Assembly (NCBI GenBank): GCA_963823515.1
Contig: CAWGMB010000006.1
Span: 372,001 to 436,000 of the forward strand
DNA: 64,000 nt
Direction: 5' to 3'
From: Miltoncostaea sp963823515
Lineage (GTDB): Bacteria > Actinomycetota > Thermoleophilia > Miltoncostaeales > Miltoncostaeaceae
Translations under genes and position numbers: made by a program
Shown here: one piece after another, positions 32,005 to 39,348 of the stretch
Layout of the letters: the number at the start of each line of letters is the position of its first letter
How positions within the stretch are numbered: position 1 is the stretch's first letter
The notes under the pieces: model-generated
Databases searched by the model: none
Told to the model about the DNA's origin: nothing
The model's input: the letters and a program-made list of their open reading frames with translations, nothing else

Positions 32005-33795
32005 TCAGTAGATGTCGCGGGCGGTGTTGTTGACGTTGAACTTGCCGGTCGGCGTACGCAGCCAGGGTCCGCTGATGCGGTCGACGACCTTCAGCGTGCG
32101 ATCGTCGTAGATGACCAGCTCGCCCTTGTTGTCCCAGTTGGACACCCAGACCTGAGTCCCCTGGCGGTTGTACTCGAAGTGCGTCGCCCGGCCGTAGCTG
32201 CTGATGGGGAAGCACTTGTGGAGCTTGCCCTTCGCCTTCGAGTAGACGCACACCGTGCGCGCGGCCTTCGGATCGGTGCTGACGGTGGCGTCGGTCCACA
32301 CCCACGGCGACCGGGGGTGCGTCTTGACGAACAGCGTGCCCGCCGACGGGAGCTTCACCTCGCGCACGACCTTCCACGCGTGCTCGGGATTCCCGGCGGG
32401 GTCGGCGCCGTAGATCGTCAACTTGCCCTCGCCGATGTGGGTGGTCGCCATCACCCACCCGAACTCGGGGTCCTTCCAGTTGGCGCCCCGACCCGGATGA
32501 GGCTTGATGCCGGTGTCGATCCGGGCGACGCGCTCGCCCTCCTTAAGGTCGACCACGACGATCTGGTTCTTGTCGTTGGCGGCGATCGCGAAGTAGCGCC
32601 CGGTGTGATCGAGGCCTCCGTCGTGCAGGAAGCGCTGCCCCTCGATCATCTTGGTGATCTGGAAGTCCTCCTTGGAGTAATCGACCAGCGCGATGAAGCC
32701 CGACTCCTTGAGCGCGACGACCCACTGGGGGCCGTCGGGGTTGGCGACGATCGCCGCGACGCGTACCTCCTTGAGCGGCTCGCCCGTGTCGAACGTGTCG
32801 GTGGGGTACTTGGAGAGGGTCTTCGGCTCCAGCGTGAGGCCGTCGAAGACGACGTACTGCAGGGGCCAGTAGCAGCCCTCGATGAGGTACTTGTCCTCGA
32901 AGCCCTTGAACTTGCTCGACTCGACGCTTCGTGCGTCGATGCAGCCCTTCACCTCGGCGACCGTGCGCGGCGTCTTGTACCAGAGGTCGATCAGGGTGAC
33001 CTTCCCGTCGCGCCCGATCGCGTAGAAGTACCGGCCTGTCGCGCTCGCGCGCAGGATGTGCACCGCATAGCCGGTGTTGAGCAGCGCGACGCGCTCATGG
33101 GTGTCGCCGTCGAAGATGGCGACCTTTCCGGCGTCGCGCAGGATCACGCCGATGTAGTTGCGCCAGTCGCGGTCGGTCTGCGGTGAGCTCGGCCGGTCCG
33201 CGACCGGGGTCTTCAACGACCAGCTCGCGCGGATCTCCTCGAGGCTCAGTTGGGGCGGCTCGGCCACCTCCATCTGCAGGTAGCGCGCCATCAGGGTGAC
33301 CTGGTCCGGCGAGAGGAAGCCCGCCTTGCCCCAGGGGGGCATGCCCCCCGGAAGCCCGTTCTGCACGATCGCCTCGATGACGTTGGTCCCGCGCTGCTGC
33401 ATCGTCGCCGGGTCGAGCGCCGGGCCCGTGGCTCCCGCGCGCAGCGTTCCGTGGCAGCCCGCGCAGGTCTGGAAGAAGACGGTCGACGCCTCCTGGAACT
33501 GCGCGGCGTCGAGGGCCACGCCGGGCGGCGGCGGGGGGGCCGCCCCGCCGCCGCCTGCGGACGGCTCCGTCGACGCGCCGCCGCCCCCAACCCCCGTCGT
33601 CGCCTTCGCGTCGTCTCCGTCGTCCCCGCCACTGCAGCCGACGGCCAGGACGGCGGCGGCGAACAGGACGGCGGCGACGCCCACCAGCGACCGCACACGC
33701 CGCGCCCAGCCCCCGCCACCGGGCCGCGGCAGGCCTGCCGGAGGCATCGGCCGGAGCCTCCCCCGTCCCCCGGTTCGCGCCCTCTCCTCGCTCAT
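32005..33795 (-). CDS. nirS: cytochrome cd1 nitrite reductase
   Basis: The 596-residue protein reduces nitrite to NO. It has a membrane or lipid anchor (LVGVAAVLFAAAVLAVGC), a Gly/Pro linker, a cytochrome c domain with CAGCH (111-115) and Met ligand in GGMPPWG, then the eight-bladed d1-haem propeller. It keeps GYAVHI (proximal d1 His), RFLHDGGLD (His about 391) and KPHPGRGAN (His about 433), the two active-site histidines, plus TPTGKFNVNNT. ATG 33795 has GGAGG 6 nt upstream. Haem d1 biosynthesis genes are not here. The anchor and linker differ from proteobacterial soluble NirS. Confidence 0.9.
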   Translation of the reverse strand: MSEERARTGGRGRLRPMPPAGLPRPGGGGWARRVRSLVGVAAVLFAAAVLAVGCSGGDDGDDAKATTGVGGGGASTEPSAGGGGAAPPPPPGVALDAAQFQEASTVFFQTCAGCHGTLRAGATGPALDPATMQQRGTNVIEAIVQNGLPGGMPPWGKAGFLSPDQVTLMARYLQMEVAEPPQLSLEEIRASWSLKTPVADRPSSPQTDRDWRNYIGVILRDAGKVAIFDGDTHERVALLNTGYAVHILRASATGRYFYAIGRDGKVTLIDLWYKTPRTVAEVKGCIDARSVESSKFKGFEDKYLIEGCYWPLQYVVFDGLTLEPKTLSKYPTDTFDTGEPLKEVRVAAIVANPDGPQWVVALKESGFIALVDYSKEDFQITKMIEGQRFLHDGGLDHTGRYFAIAANDKNQIVVVDLKEGERVARIDTGIKPHPGRGANWKDPEFGWVMATTHIGEGKLTIYGADPAGNPEHAWKVVREVKLPSAGTLFVKTHPRSPWVWTDATVSTDPKAARTVCVYSKAKGKLHKCFPISSYGRATHFEYNRQGTQVWVSNWDNKGELVIYDDRTLKVVDRISGPWLRTPTGKFNVNNTARDIY

Positions 33796-33830
33796 CGTCT
33801 GCCTCCGCACTCGACTGGATTTCACTGCTT

Positions 33831-33870
33831 GTCACCGTGGCATGTGGAGAAACTATGTGACGTTGGTGAC
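33831..33870 (-). promoter_or_regulatory. repeated GTCAC half-sites upstream of nirS
   Basis: On the reverse strand GTCAC occurs twice 9 bp apart (33866-33870 and 33857-33861), followed by GGTGAC at 33831-33836 in opposite orientation, 36-75 bp upstream of the nirS start. They resemble Crp/Fnr-type half-sites but do not form the standard TTGAT-N4-ATCAA box. Tentative. Confidence 0.35.
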
Positions 33871-34024
33871 GAAAGTCGAGGACCGAAAGCCCGTAAGGGG
33901 CGATTGTCAGGGCCGGGGGGTGCCGCGTGGAGCCTCCGCAGAACCCCAGCAGCCGGCTGGGATCGACGCGGATCCGCGGACGGGTGGCGGTCCGGCCGGC
34001 GGGTCGCGGCGTATCGTGAGTCGG

Positions 34025-34684
34025 ATGTCGATCTCACGGATCCGGCGGGCGGGCGCCGCACTCGTGGCCGCCGGGTCTCTCGCGATCGCGTCGGGATGCG
34101 GAGGATCCGGCGCACGCTCCTCGGGCGCGGCGGCCGCCGATCGCCCGCCGGGCGCCTCCTCTGTCCCGGTGATCGCCCCCGCCGACCGCGGCCCGGGCCT
34201 GCTTCGCGGGAGCATCGAGATGATCGACGGCGAGCGCCTGGCGCTCTCGCGCCTACGCGGCTCGGTGGTGCTGGCCGTGAACACGGCGAGCCGCTGCGGC
34301 TACACGCCCCAGTTCGAGGGACTCGAGTCGCTCTACCGGGCGAAAGCGGCCTCGGGCTTCACGATCGTCGGCTTCCCGAGCAACGACTTCCGACAGGAGC
34401 TCGCGAAGGACGGCGCGATCGCCGACTTCTGCACGCTCAACTACGGCGTGAGCTTCCCCATGGCTTCCCGCTCGCGGGTGAGGGGGCCGAAGGCCAACGC
34501 GTTGTTCGCCGCGATCGCCGCCCGTCCGGCGCCCGCGGGCGAGGAGCCCGCGTGGAACTTCACCAAGTACCTGATCGACCGGTCCGGGCGGCTCGCGGCT
34601 CGCTATCCGTCGTCGGTCGAACCCGATGACCCCGGCCTGCGCGGTGCCGTCGACCGGCTGCTCGAGGAGGCCCGAGGCCTCTGA
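34025..34684 (+). CDS. glutathione peroxidase-like lipoprotein
   Basis: The 219-residue protein has a lipoprotein signal (AALVAAGSLAIASGC) and a complete glutathione peroxidase fold: AVNTASRCGYTPQFEGLESL with the peroxidatic Cys, VGFPSNDFRQEL, and WNFTKYLIDRSG with the conserved Trp and Asn. The GFPxNDF form of the second motif is common in bacterial members. It detoxifies hydroperoxides on the outer face of the membrane, probably with thioredoxin-like donors. It is divergent from nirS (199 bp), placing peroxide defence beside NO production. Confidence 0.85.
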   Translation: MSISRIRRAGAALVAAGSLAIASGCGGSGARSSGAAAADRPPGASSVPVIAPADRGPGLLRGSIEMIDGERLALSRLRGSVVLAVNTASRCGYTPQFEGLESLYRAKAASGFTIVGFPSNDFRQELAKDGAIADFCTLNYGVSFPMASRSRVRGPKANALFAAIAARPAPAGEEPAWNFTKYLIDRSGRLAARYPSSVEPDDPGLRGAVDRLLEEARGL

Positions 34685-34717
34685 GCGATCGGCTCCGCGC
34701 CGAGCGGGAGCCGATCG
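34685..34717. terminator. terminator after glutathione peroxidase
   Basis: GCGATCGGCTCC and GGAGCCGATCGC pair around GCGCCGAGCG directly after the stop; the convergent 32-residue gene ends on the other side. Confidence 0.75.
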
Positions 34718-34729
34718 CCCGGAAGGTGG

Positions 34730-34828
34730 CTAGCGGCGGATCCAGGTCGCGGCAACGGCGCCGTTGGCGGCGACGAGGGTGGCGATGGCCGCGGCGGCCA
34801 CGTACAGAGCGGTGAGGTTGCGACGCAT
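34730..34828 (-). CDS. secreted or membrane micropeptide, 32 residues
   Basis: An ATG at 34828 encodes MRRNLTALYVAAAAIATLVA and ANGAVAATWIRR before a TAG. The pattern is a basic end, a hydrophobic helix and a short basic tail: a signal-anchor or leader peptide. AAAGG lies about 12 nt upstream and a terminator follows. Proline-free and too short for domain calls; plausibly a real small protein because start, site and terminator are all in place. Confidence 0.45.
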   Translation of the reverse strand: MRRNLTALYVAAAAIATLVAANGAVAATWIRR

Positions 34829-34955
34829 GTCGTGTATAACCTTTCGATGGAGGGGGACAGTCCGGTGTGAGGCCCGGCTTGCCCCCTCTATCGGTGCCCG
34901 GGGACGGTTCCTTACGGATGCGCACACGCATGAACTGGCGAGTTCCGCTCCACCC

Positions 34956-36032
34956 ATGAGGACACGGCTCACCGCGGCCCTCGGGATCCGCCATCCGATC
35001 GTGCTGGCCGGGATGGCGGGCGGGCCGACGACGCCCGAGCTGGTGGCGGCGGTCTCGGACGCCGGCGGCCTCGGCACATTCGGGCTCACGGGAATGAGCC
35101 CGGAGGCCGTGCGGGCCGCCGTCTCCGCCGCCTGCGGTCTCACGTCCGCGCCGATCGCCATCAACGTGCTCGTCGCTCCGGCGACTCCGCCCGACCCGGC
35201 CGGATCCGACCCGCGCGCGGCGCTCGCGCCCCTACGGGCGGAGCTCGGGCTGCCGGCCGAGTCGCCGGCCCCACCTCCTGTGGCGACGCCCGCCGAGCTG
35301 GTCGCGGCCGGCCTCGAGGCGGGCGCGCGGGTCGTGAGCGTGGGGCTCGGGGATCCCACCGAGGTGCGGGAGCTCACGCGGGCCGCAGGGGCGCCGCTGC
35401 TGGCGATGGCCTCGTCGGTGGAGGACGCCGTTCGCGCCGTGGAATCGGGCGCCGACATCATCGTCGCCCAGGGCTCGGAGGCCGGCGGGCACCGCTCCAC
35501 CTTCCACGTCCCCGAGGACGGCGTGGTGCCGCTGGTCGGGACCTTCGCGCTGGTGCCGCAGGTCGTCGCCGCGCTCGATGTGCCGGTGATCGCCGCGGGC
35601 GCCGTGATGAACGGTCGCGGGCTCGTGGCCGCGCTCGCCCTCGGCGCCGACGGCGTGCAGATGGGGACCCGCTTCCTGGTGGCGCGCGAGAGCGGCGCGC
35701 CGCCGGGCTACCGCCGGCGGGTGAGCACCGCCCGCGACACCGACACCGTCGTGACACGGGCGGTCTCCGGGCGCCCGGCCCGCGGCATCCGCAACCGCCT
35801 GATCGCGACGCTCGAGGCGGCCGGGTCACCGGCGCTCGGCTACCCCGGCCAGGCGAGGGCGACCGGGGAGGTGCGCGCGGCCGGCGCCCGGGCGGACGAT
35901 CCGGAGATGATCGCCCTCTGGGCCGGTCAGGCCGCCGGGCTGTCGGGCGAGGGCCAGACGGCCCGGGAGATCGTCGACGAGGTCATGGCACAGGGCGCCG
36001 CCGCCATCCGGGGGCTCGCGGGCGCGCTCTGA
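34956..36032 (+). CDS. nitronate monooxygenase (2-nitropropane dioxygenase family)
   Basis: The 358-residue TIM-barrel flavoprotein reads HPIVLAGMAGGPTTPELVAA at the start, SGADIIVAQGSEAGGHRSTF with the FMN-phosphate and catalytic His region, DVPVIAAGAVMNGRGLVAAL and LGADGVQMGTRFLVARES. It oxidises nitronates to carbonyl compounds and nitrite, using FMN and O2. Being close to nirS, it could feed or detoxify nitrogen compounds, though this is only positional. The nearby TAAAC-poor 127-bp gap holds no clear promoter. Ends at a strong terminator. Confidence 0.88.
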   Translation: MRTRLTAALGIRHPIVLAGMAGGPTTPELVAAVSDAGGLGTFGLTGMSPEAVRAAVSAACGLTSAPIAINVLVAPATPPDPAGSDPRAALAPLRAELGLPAESPAPPPVATPAELVAAGLEAGARVVSVGLGDPTEVRELTRAAGAPLLAMASSVEDAVRAVESGADIIVAQGSEAGGHRSTFHVPEDGVVPLVGTFALVPQVVAALDVPVIAAGAVMNGRGLVAALALGADGVQMGTRFLVARESGAPPGYRRRVSTARDTDTVVTRAVSGRPARGIRNRLIATLEAAGSPALGYPGQARATGEVRAAGARADDPEMIALWAGQAAGLSGEGQTAREIVDEVMAQGAAAIRGLAGAL

Positions 36033-36043
36033 GCCTGGATCGT

Positions 36044-36090
36044 CCGCGGAACGATGGGGCCGGCCTCCCGACGGCCCCATCGTTCGCGGG
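36044..36090. terminator. terminator after nitronate monooxygenase
   Basis: CGGAACGATGGGGCCG and CGGCCCCATCGTTCG pair almost perfectly over 15 bp around GCCTCCCGA; the convergent membrane gene ends just beyond. Confidence 0.85.
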
Positions 36091-36095
36091 TCCCA

Positions 36096-36338
36096 TCACC
36101 CGCGCGGCAGCTCGGGTGCGGGCTGGTCCGCCGTCCCGCTGTCCTGCGGGGCGGCGATCTTGTGGAGCGCGATCATCACGAGGGCGATCCCGGCGAGGAC
36201 GCAGGCCGCGGCCGTGACGAGCCAGCCGTAGCGCCCACCCTCGTCGGCGAGGCTCATGAGCGTGACCCTGACCAGCAGGGCGCCCCCGGCGAGGAGCAGC
36301 GCCAGGCCGGCCGAGGGCGCGAAGCGGCGGCGGATCAT
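36096..36338 (-). CDS. small membrane protein, 80 residues
   Basis: Two transmembrane helices (APSAGLALLLAGGALLVRVT and WLVTAAACVLAGIALVMIAL) with short ends; the tail is acidic and disordered. No family recognised. Its ATG overlaps the LuxR stop (ATGA), so it is co-translated with that regulator. Confidence 0.6.
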   Translation of the reverse strand: MIRRRFAPSAGLALLLAGGALLVRVTLMSLADEGGRYGWLVTAAACVLAGIALVMIALHKIAAPQDSGTADQPAPELPRG

Positions 36339-36829
36339 CCGACCAGGACCTCCTGCTCGAGGTCGCGCCGGGAGTGCACGCCGCGCTTGCGCAGGATCGA
36401 CTGCGCGTGGGTGCGGACCGTGTGCCACGAGACGCCGAGGCGCTGGGCGATCTCCTTGTAGGTGAGGTGCTGACGCATCAGCCGCAGCACCACCCGCTCC
36501 TGGTCGGTCAGCGACGCGTCGGCCGCGTCGCGTCGCCGCGCCCATTCGGCCAGCGGCTCCGGTGTGTCGCAGCAGCCGTCGTCGCCGCCCTGGAGAGCGG
36601 CGGCGAGGTCCTCCGGGAGGCCGGCCCCAGCCGCCAGCGCGCGGGCGAGGGCACGGTCGATGACGACGAGGTCGTGGTCGCCCGCCGCGAGTCCTGCGAG
36701 GGCGTCCTCGGCGGTGGCGGCGATCTCGACCCGCAGGCGCTCGGGAAGCAGACCTGCGATGCCCGCCGACCAGGCGGGGCTGCGGCTTGCGATGAGCACC
36801 CGGATCGGGGCCTTGTGCACTGCCACCAT
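36335..36829 (-). CDS. LuxR-type regulator with receiver-like N-terminus
   Basis: The 164-residue protein has a C-terminal LuxR HTH (LTDQERVVLRLMRQHLTYKE, RLGVSWHTVRTHAQSILRKR) and an N-terminal 85-residue part resembling a receiver fold: IRVLIASRSPAWSAGIAGLL and HDLVVIDRALARAL. The aspartate of VVID could be the phosphorylation site, but the acidic pair at the end of the first strand is replaced by ASRS, so it is probably a pseudo-receiver. GDDGCCDTPEP is an odd paired-cysteine linker. No kinase adjoins. Confidence 0.75.
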   Translation of the reverse strand: MVAVHKAPIRVLIASRSPAWSAGIAGLLPERLRVEIAATAEDALAGLAAGDHDLVVIDRALARALAAGAGLPEDLAAALQGGDDGCCDTPEPLAEWARRRDAADASLTDQERVVLRLMRQHLTYKEIAQRLGVSWHTVRTHAQSILRKRGVHSRRDLEQEVLVG

Positions 36830-36927
36830 CCTCGGCGTCGACCTCCTCGGCAGGCGGCGGGGCGGGCCCCCGCTCGCACTCAAGGCATCGGCATCGCGCC
36901 GCGGGAGCATGATGGCCCCGGGGGCCG

Positions 36928-37404
36928 TCAGGGCTGGGCCGTGATGCTCCTGAGGTCGCCGACGCTCCGGGCGTAGCGGGCGGTGGCCGCCTCGACGATC
37001 TCCGGCTCCCCCGCCGCCGCGGCGTCGGATACCAGGGTCATGCCGACGACCACATCCGAGAGCGCCGCGGCGGCCCGCGCGCGCTGCTCCTCCAGGCGCC
37101 GGTCCTCGAGGCGCTGGGCGTCGAGGCGGTCGGCGATCGCGGCGGCGCGATCGCGGGCGGCGTCGAGGCGCGGGGCGAGCGCGACCAGCGCGGCCCTGCG
37201 CGCGACCGGCGCGACCTCGGCGAGGATCGCCGAGAAGTCGTCCACCGCGCCGGCCGCGGCCGAGGTGTCGGCGAGGTAGCGCTGGGGTGAGACCTGCGCG
37301 CCCTCGGAGAGCGGCGCGGTGGACGCGTCGAGCGAGCCGCCGCCGCACCCCGCGAGGGCCGCGCCGAGGCCCACCAGCACGAGGGTCAGGAGGAGGCGGC
37401 GGAT
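36928..37404 (-). CDS. lipoprotein of an unnamed helical family (member 1)
   Basis: The product has a lipobox LGAALAGCGGGSLDAS and an all-helical mature part with RLEDRRLEEQRARAAAA. The basic start IRRLLLTLVLVG is read only from ATC 37404; alternatives are CTG 37389, which overlaps the preceding stop as CTGA, or GTG 37380. The upstream gene overlaps it by 19 bp and is a paralogue. A third, broken member is at 3380-3825. Predicted outer-surface, coiled-coil-like. Function unknown. Confidence 0.6.
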   Translation of the reverse strand: MRRLLLTLVLVGLGAALAGCGGGSLDASTAPLSEGAQVSPQRYLADTSAAAGAVDDFSAILAEVAPVARRAALVALAPRLDAARDRAAAIADRLDAQRLEDRRLEEQRARAAAALSDVVVGMTLVSDAAAAGEPEIVEAATARYARSVGDLRSITAQP

Positions 37405-37835
37405 GGCAGCGAGCGCAGCGAGTCGAGGAAGGGGGCGACGGTGGCGGGCAGTCCGGTGCGGTCGTCGGACGCGAGGGCGTCGGCGGTGGTCTGCATCCGG
37501 GGGATCATGCGCGCGTAGGCTCCGGCGAGCCGGTCGCGCTGGCGCCGCAGACCGGAGTCCTCGAGCCGGAGGGCCCGGAAATCGGCGAGGCGGTCCCTCG
37601 CACCCGCCATGAGATCGCGCAGACGACTCCTCGCCGGCGGGGGCGTGGGGTCGGGGCCGGTCGCCTCCGAGATCATCGAGGCGAGACGAGCGGGCGGACC
37701 GAGGAGCGCGTCGACCGCCGCGATGTACCGCGAGGGCGTCGCGGTAGCCGTGGCGGGCTCGGAATCGCGGCATCCGGCGAGAGAGGCGCACGCGACGGCA
37801 CCGACGGCGAGCACGACGGACAGACGGGGCGCCAT
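37386..37835 (-). CDS. lipoprotein of an unnamed helical family (member 2)
   Basis: The 149-residue protein from ATG 37835 has a lipoprotein signal (VVLAVGAVACASLAGC) and a helical mature part. The segment LRLEDSGLRRQRDRLA matches YRLDTGGLNRQRSRLA in the broken gene at 3380-3825 and resembles RLEDRRLEEQRARA in the overlapping downstream gene. I know no named family with this motif. It is divergent from the guaB-like gene by 64 bp. Confidence 0.65.
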   Translation of the reverse strand: MAPRLSVVLAVGAVACASLAGCRDSEPATATATPSRYIAAVDALLGPPARLASMISEATGPDPTPPPARSRLRDLMAGARDRLADFRALRLEDSGLRRQRDRLAGAYARMIPRMQTTADALASDDRTGLPATVAPFLDSLRSLPSAASS

Positions 37836-37899
37836 CGGGCGATGGTACTGGACCGCCGCCCGCACCCGGGCCGGGGCGGAGGTGGGCTATTGTCGCCGG

Positions 37900-39339
37900 G
37901 TGAACTCGGCCGGCATCCCGCTCGCCCTGTCGTACGACGACGTCCTGCTCTCGCCGCGGCGCAGCGGCATCGGCTCGCGGTCCGACGTGGACGTCTCCAC
38001 GCGGCTCACCACGCGCCTGCGCCTGGCGATCCCGATGGTCTCGGCGAACATGGACACCGTCACCGAGGCCCCCATGGCCATCGCGATGGCCCGCGCGGGG
38101 GGCATCGGGATCGTCCACCGCTTCCTGTCGGTGGAGCAGCAGGTCGCCGAGGTGGCGCGGGTGAAGCGCGCCGAGGCCCTGGTGATCCCTGATCCCCACA
38201 CCATCGGGCCCGACGCGTCGCTGACGGACGCCCAGGCCGAGATGCAGCGGCTGGGCGCGACCAGCCTGGTCGTCTGCGAGCCGGGCGGCCGGCTCGCGGG
38301 AATCCTCACGCGCCGCGACGTGATGCTCCAGACCGATCCGCTGATCCCCGTGCGCGAGCTGATGACGCCGCGCGAGCGCCTGGTGACCGGCGGCCCCTCC
38401 ACGACCAGCGACGAGGCGGCCCGCCTGCTGCGCGACGGACGGGTGGAGAAGCTGCCGCTGGTCGACGCGCAGGACCGCGTGCTGGGCCTCATCACGCTGC
38501 GCGACCTGCTGCAGCGCGCCGAGCGGCCGGAGGCCACCAAGGACGGCCGCGGCCGCCTGGTCGTGGGCGCGGCCATCGGGGTGCGCGGAGACTTCGTCGA
38601 GCGGGCGGGCGCGCTCCAGGAGGCCGGAGCGGACGTGGTGGTGCTCGACATCGCCCACGGTCACGCCGAGCACTCGGTGCGCGCCGTCGGAATCGTGCGC
38701 GAGGCGCTCGGCGACGGCACCGACATCATCGCCGGCAACGTCGCCACGGCCGAGGGCGCGCGCGAGCTCGCCCAGGCCGGCGCGAACGGCGTGAAGGTCG
38801 GCGTGGGTCCGGGGTCGGTCTGCACGACACGCGTGGTCGCGGGCGTCGGCGTTCCCCAGCTGAGCGCGGTGATGGAGTGCGCCGAGGCGTGCGCCCCGCA
38901 CGGCGTGCCCGTGATCGCCGACGGCGGCATCCGCGTCGGTGGCGACGTGGCCAAGGCGATCGCGGCCGGAGCCGAGACCGTCATGATCGGCAACCTCCTG
39001 GCCGGCACGCCGGAGAGCCCGGGGGTCGTGGTCTCGCGCAACGGGACCCGGGTGAAGGTGTTCCGCGGCATGGCGTCCAGCGCGGCGGCGGCCGCCCGGC
39101 GCGCCTCCGAGGGCGAGGACAGCACCGAGTTCACGCCGGTCGTGGCGGAGGGCGTCGAGGCCGTGGTGCCGCTGCGCGACGACGCCGCGGTGGTGCTGCA
39201 CGGCCTGGTCGGCGGCCTGCGCTCGGGCATGAGCTACTCCGACGCCCATACGATCCCGGAGTTCCACCGCAACGCCCACTTCGTGAGGATCACCCCCGGC
39301 GGCCTGCGCGAGAGCTATCCGCACGACGTCAGCTACTAA
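37900..39339 (+). CDS. guaB: IMP dehydrogenase/GMP reductase-family protein with CBS pair
   Basis: The 479-residue protein has a TIM barrel split by two CBS domains (about 88-205). DDVLLSPRRS opens it, Cys 308 in GPGSVCTTR is the nucleophile, and it ends with GGLRESYPHDVSY as in IMP dehydrogenases. However, the flap lacks the Arg-Tyr that IMP dehydrogenase uses to activate water; the region reads RGMASSAAAAARRASEGEDS and VEAVVPLRD, closer to GMP reductases, as does PQLSAVMECA. It could thus be a CBS-containing GMP reductase (GuaB1-like). Start GTG 37900; 9 bp before transketolase. Confidence 0.85.
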   Translation: MNSAGIPLALSYDDVLLSPRRSGIGSRSDVDVSTRLTTRLRLAIPMVSANMDTVTEAPMAIAMARAGGIGIVHRFLSVEQQVAEVARVKRAEALVIPDPHTIGPDASLTDAQAEMQRLGATSLVVCEPGGRLAGILTRRDVMLQTDPLIPVRELMTPRERLVTGGPSTTSDEAARLLRDGRVEKLPLVDAQDRVLGLITLRDLLQRAERPEATKDGRGRLVVGAAIGVRGDFVERAGALQEAGADVVVLDIAHGHAEHSVRAVGIVREALGDGTDIIAGNVATAEGARELAQAGANGVKVGVGPGSVCTTRVVAGVGVPQLSAVMECAEACAPHGVPVIADGGIRVGGDVAKAIAAGAETVMIGNLLAGTPESPGVVVSRNGTRVKVFRGMASSAAAAARRASEGEDSTEFTPVVAEGVEAVVPLRDDAAVVLHGLVGGLRSGMSYSDAHTIPEFHRNAHFVRITPGGLRESYPHDVSY

Positions 39340-39348
39340 GGAGCACCC

